Origin: Siphonodentalium dalli
Taxonomy: Eukaryota; Mollusca; Scaphopoda; Gadilida; Siphonodentaliidae
DNA: 64,000 bases
Direction of reading: 5' to 3'
Assembly (NCBI GenBank): GCA_032622095.1
Contig: CP136063.1
Coordinates: forward strand, 272,051,426 to 272,115,425
The translations under genes were made by a program, and so were the position numbers. This document shows, piece after piece, positions 62,081 through 64,000 of the stretch. The notes under the pieces were generated by a model. It saw only the letters and a program-made list of their open reading frames with translations, was not told where the DNA came from and did not search any database. Every line of letters begins with the position of its first letter. The first letter of the stretch is position 1.

Positions 62081-64000
62081 TTGTATGTTACAAATAAAGA
62101 ACGCTCATTGTTAGTCTATTCCTGGTATGCTACAAATAAAGAACGCTCATTGTTAGTCTATTCCTGGTGTGTTACAAATAAAGAGCGTTCATTGTTAGTC
62201 TATACCTGGTATGATACAAATGAAGAGCGTTCATTGTTAGTCTACTCATTGTATATTACCAATAAAGAGCGTTCCTTGTTAGAAAATTCATGGTATGTTA
62301 CAAATAAAGAACGCTCATTGTTCGTCTATTCCTGGTATGTTACAAATAAAGAGCGTTCATCGTTTGTCTATTCCTGGTATGTTACAAATAAAGAACGCTC
62401 ATTGTTAGTCTATTCCTGGTATGTTACAAATAAAGAACGCTCATTGTTCGTCTATTCCTGGTATGTTACAAATAAAGAGCGTTCATCGTTAGTCTATTCC
62501 TGGTATGTTACAAATAAAGAACGCTCATTGTTAGTCTATTCCTGGTATGTTACAAACAAAGAGCGTTCATTGTTAGTCTATTCCTGGTATGTTACAAATA
62601 AAGAACGCTCATTGTTTGTCTATTCCTGGTATGTTACAAATAAAGAACACTCATTGTTAGTCTATTCCTGGTATGTTATAAATAAAGAGCGTTCATTATT
62701 AGTCTATTCCTGATATATTACACATAAAGAACGCTCATTGTTAGTCTATTCCTGGTATGTTACAAATAAAGAGCTTTCATCGTTAGTCTATTCCTGGTAT
62801 GTTACAAATAAAGAACGCTCATAGTTAGTCTATTCCTGGTATGTTACAAATAAAGAGCGTTCATCGTTAGTCTATTCCTGGTATGTTACAAATAAAGAAC
62901 GCTCATTGTTTGTCTATTCCTGGTATGTTACAAATAAAGAACGCTCATTGTTAGTCTTACTCCTGGTATGTTACAAATAAAGAGAGTTCATTGTTAGTCT
63001 ATTCCTGGTATGTTACAAATAAAGAACCCTCATTGTTAGTCTATTCCTGGATTGTAACCAACAAAGAACGTCCATTGTTAGTCTTATTCATGGTATGTTA
63101 CAAATAAAGAACGCTCATTGTTAGTCTATTCCTGGTATGTTACAAATAAAGAGCTTTCATCGTTAGTCTATTCCTGGTATGTTACAAATAAAGAACGCTC
63201 ATAGTTAGTCTATTCCTGGTATGTTACAAATAAAGAGCGTTCATCGTTAGTCTATTCCTGGTATGTTACAAATAAAGAACGCTCATTGTTTGTCTATTCC
63301 TGGTATGTTACAAATAAAGAACGCTCACCGTTAGTCTATTCCTGGTATGTTAAAAATAAAGAGCGTTTATTGTTAGTCTATTCCTCGTTTGTTATAAATA
63401 AAGAGCGTTCATTGTTAGTCTATTCCTGATATATTACACATAAAGAACGCTCATTGTTAGTCTTACTCCTGGTATGTTACAAATAAAGAGCGTTCATTGT
63501 TAGTCTTACTCCTGGTATGTTTCAAATAAAGAATGTTCATTGTTAGTCTATTCCTGGTATGTTACACACAAAGAGCGTTCATTGTCAGTCTACTCATTGT
63601 ATATTACCAATAAAGACCGTCCCTTGTTAGTATATTCATGGTATGTTACAAATAAAGATCGTTCATTGTTAGTCTTATTCCTGGTATGTTACAAATAAAG
63701 AGTGTTCATTGTTAGTCTTACACAGTGTATGTTACAAATAAAGAGCGTTCACTGTTAGTCAACTCCTGACAAATAACCAATACTAAGCGTTCATTGTTAG
63801 TCTATTCCTGGTATGTTACCAACAAAGATCATTCATTGTTAGTCTTATTCCTGTGATGTTACAAATAAAGAGCGTTAATTGTTAGTCTATTCTTGGTATG
63901 TTACAAATAAAGAGCGTTCATTGTTAGTCTATTCCTGGTATGTTATAAATAAAGAGCGTTCCTTGTTAGTATATTCATGGTATGTTACAAATAAAGATCG
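62081..64000 (+). repeat. B' unit, copy 3, right end cut by window
   Basis: Repeats 48079-49998 at offset 14002, including the double AAGAGCTTTC group and the diverged monomer at 63758-63789 with TCAACTCC. The array continues past the window. Confidence 0.85.

Larger units (their letters stand above)
1..64000 (+). repeat. 42/43-bp satellite array filling the window
   Basis: Every part of the window is a copy of one monomer in the same orientation. A clean reference copy is 3234-3275, whose landmarks in order are GTCTATTCCTGG, TATGTTACAAATAAAG, GAACGCTC and ATTGTTA. The main length variants are 42 bp, 43 bp (one extra T after GTC) and 46 bp (extra TATA after GTTA). Common point variants are GAACGCTC or GAGCGTTC, ATTG or ATCG, GTTAG, GTTCG or GTTTG, TTCCTGG or TTCATGG, and ACAAAT or ACACAT. 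There are no spacers, inversions or inserted elements. Composition is about one third GC. Such an array is typical of eukaryotic constitutive heterochromatin. I do not recognise the family, so its chromosomal site and host are unknown. Confidence 0.97.
52482..64000 (+). repeat. 14,002-bp offset segmental duplication, right copy, cut by window end
   Basis: Partner of 38480-49998. The copy runs off the end of the window, so its true length is unknown. The space between the paired segments (49999-52481) holds the rest of a B' tail, a short C start and the start of a B unit. Confidence 0.9.

Noticed and set aside
1-64000. CRISPR array
   Set aside because: Repeats abut each other with no spacers, the unit is 42/43 bp over 64 kb, and no cas gene is present.
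1-64000. Telomeric repeat tract
   Set aside because: The unit is far longer than known telomere repeats and has no G-rich strand.
1-64000. CENP-B box
   Set aside because: The monomer lacks the TTCG and CGGG core pair needed for the 17-bp box; ATCGTT and GAGCGTTC do not fit it.
1-64000. Genes on the minus strand
   Set aside because: All three reverse frames of the consensus 42-mer contain a stop (from GTTAG, TTACAAA and GTCTATTCC contexts), so no long reverse frame is possible except through rare variants.

Overview
The whole 64 kb window is one uninterrupted, head-to-tail satellite DNA array. The monomer is 42 bp (reference copy 3234-3275, about 33% GC), with a common 43-bp variant carrying one extra T in GTCTTATTCC or GTCTTACTCC, and a rarer 46-bp variant carrying an extra TATA. 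I estimate roughly 1,500 monomers. All are in the same orientation. I found no unrelated sequence longer than part of one diverged monomer: no transposon, RNA gene, unique gene or unique spacer. This points to eukaryotic heterochromatin (centromeric, pericentromeric, subtelomeric, or on a sex or B chromosome). I do not recognise the monomer and cannot name the organism.

The array is organised at several scales. Monomers group into short patterns, such as a 168-bp tetramer at 1466-1969. Runs of 42-mers followed by mixed 42/43-mers make larger units of 2.3 to 3.0 kb, here called A (2291 or 2333 bp), B (about 2411 to 2578 bp) and C (2961 or 3004 bp). Unit starts are set at a recurring CCTTGTATG monomer followed by GGTATGCTAC or GGTTTGCTAC. 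The right part reads, from 27164: A, B, C, A, B, C, C, A, B, short C start, B, C, C, A, partial B. In the left part the C unit is replaced by an expanded version (called D) that holds long in-phase runs of 42-mers.

Recent rearrangements overlie this. A near-perfect direct tandem duplication of 7,810 bp covers 10562-18371 and 18372-26181. A 14,002-bp offset links 38480-49998 to 52482-64000. Further offsets of about 10.8, 7.9, 19.9 and 21.9 kb link other parts. These fit repeated unequal exchange or replication slippage, although assembly error must be excluded for the longest near-identical copies.

Many open frames exist on the + strand (up to 543 codons), all repeating VYSWYVTNKERSLL. They exist because 42 is a multiple of three and one frame of the monomer lacks a stop. 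Each 43-mer breaks the frame, and TGA or TAA monomers end the runs. I therefore annotate the window as non-coding satellite and list the longest frames only as by-products.
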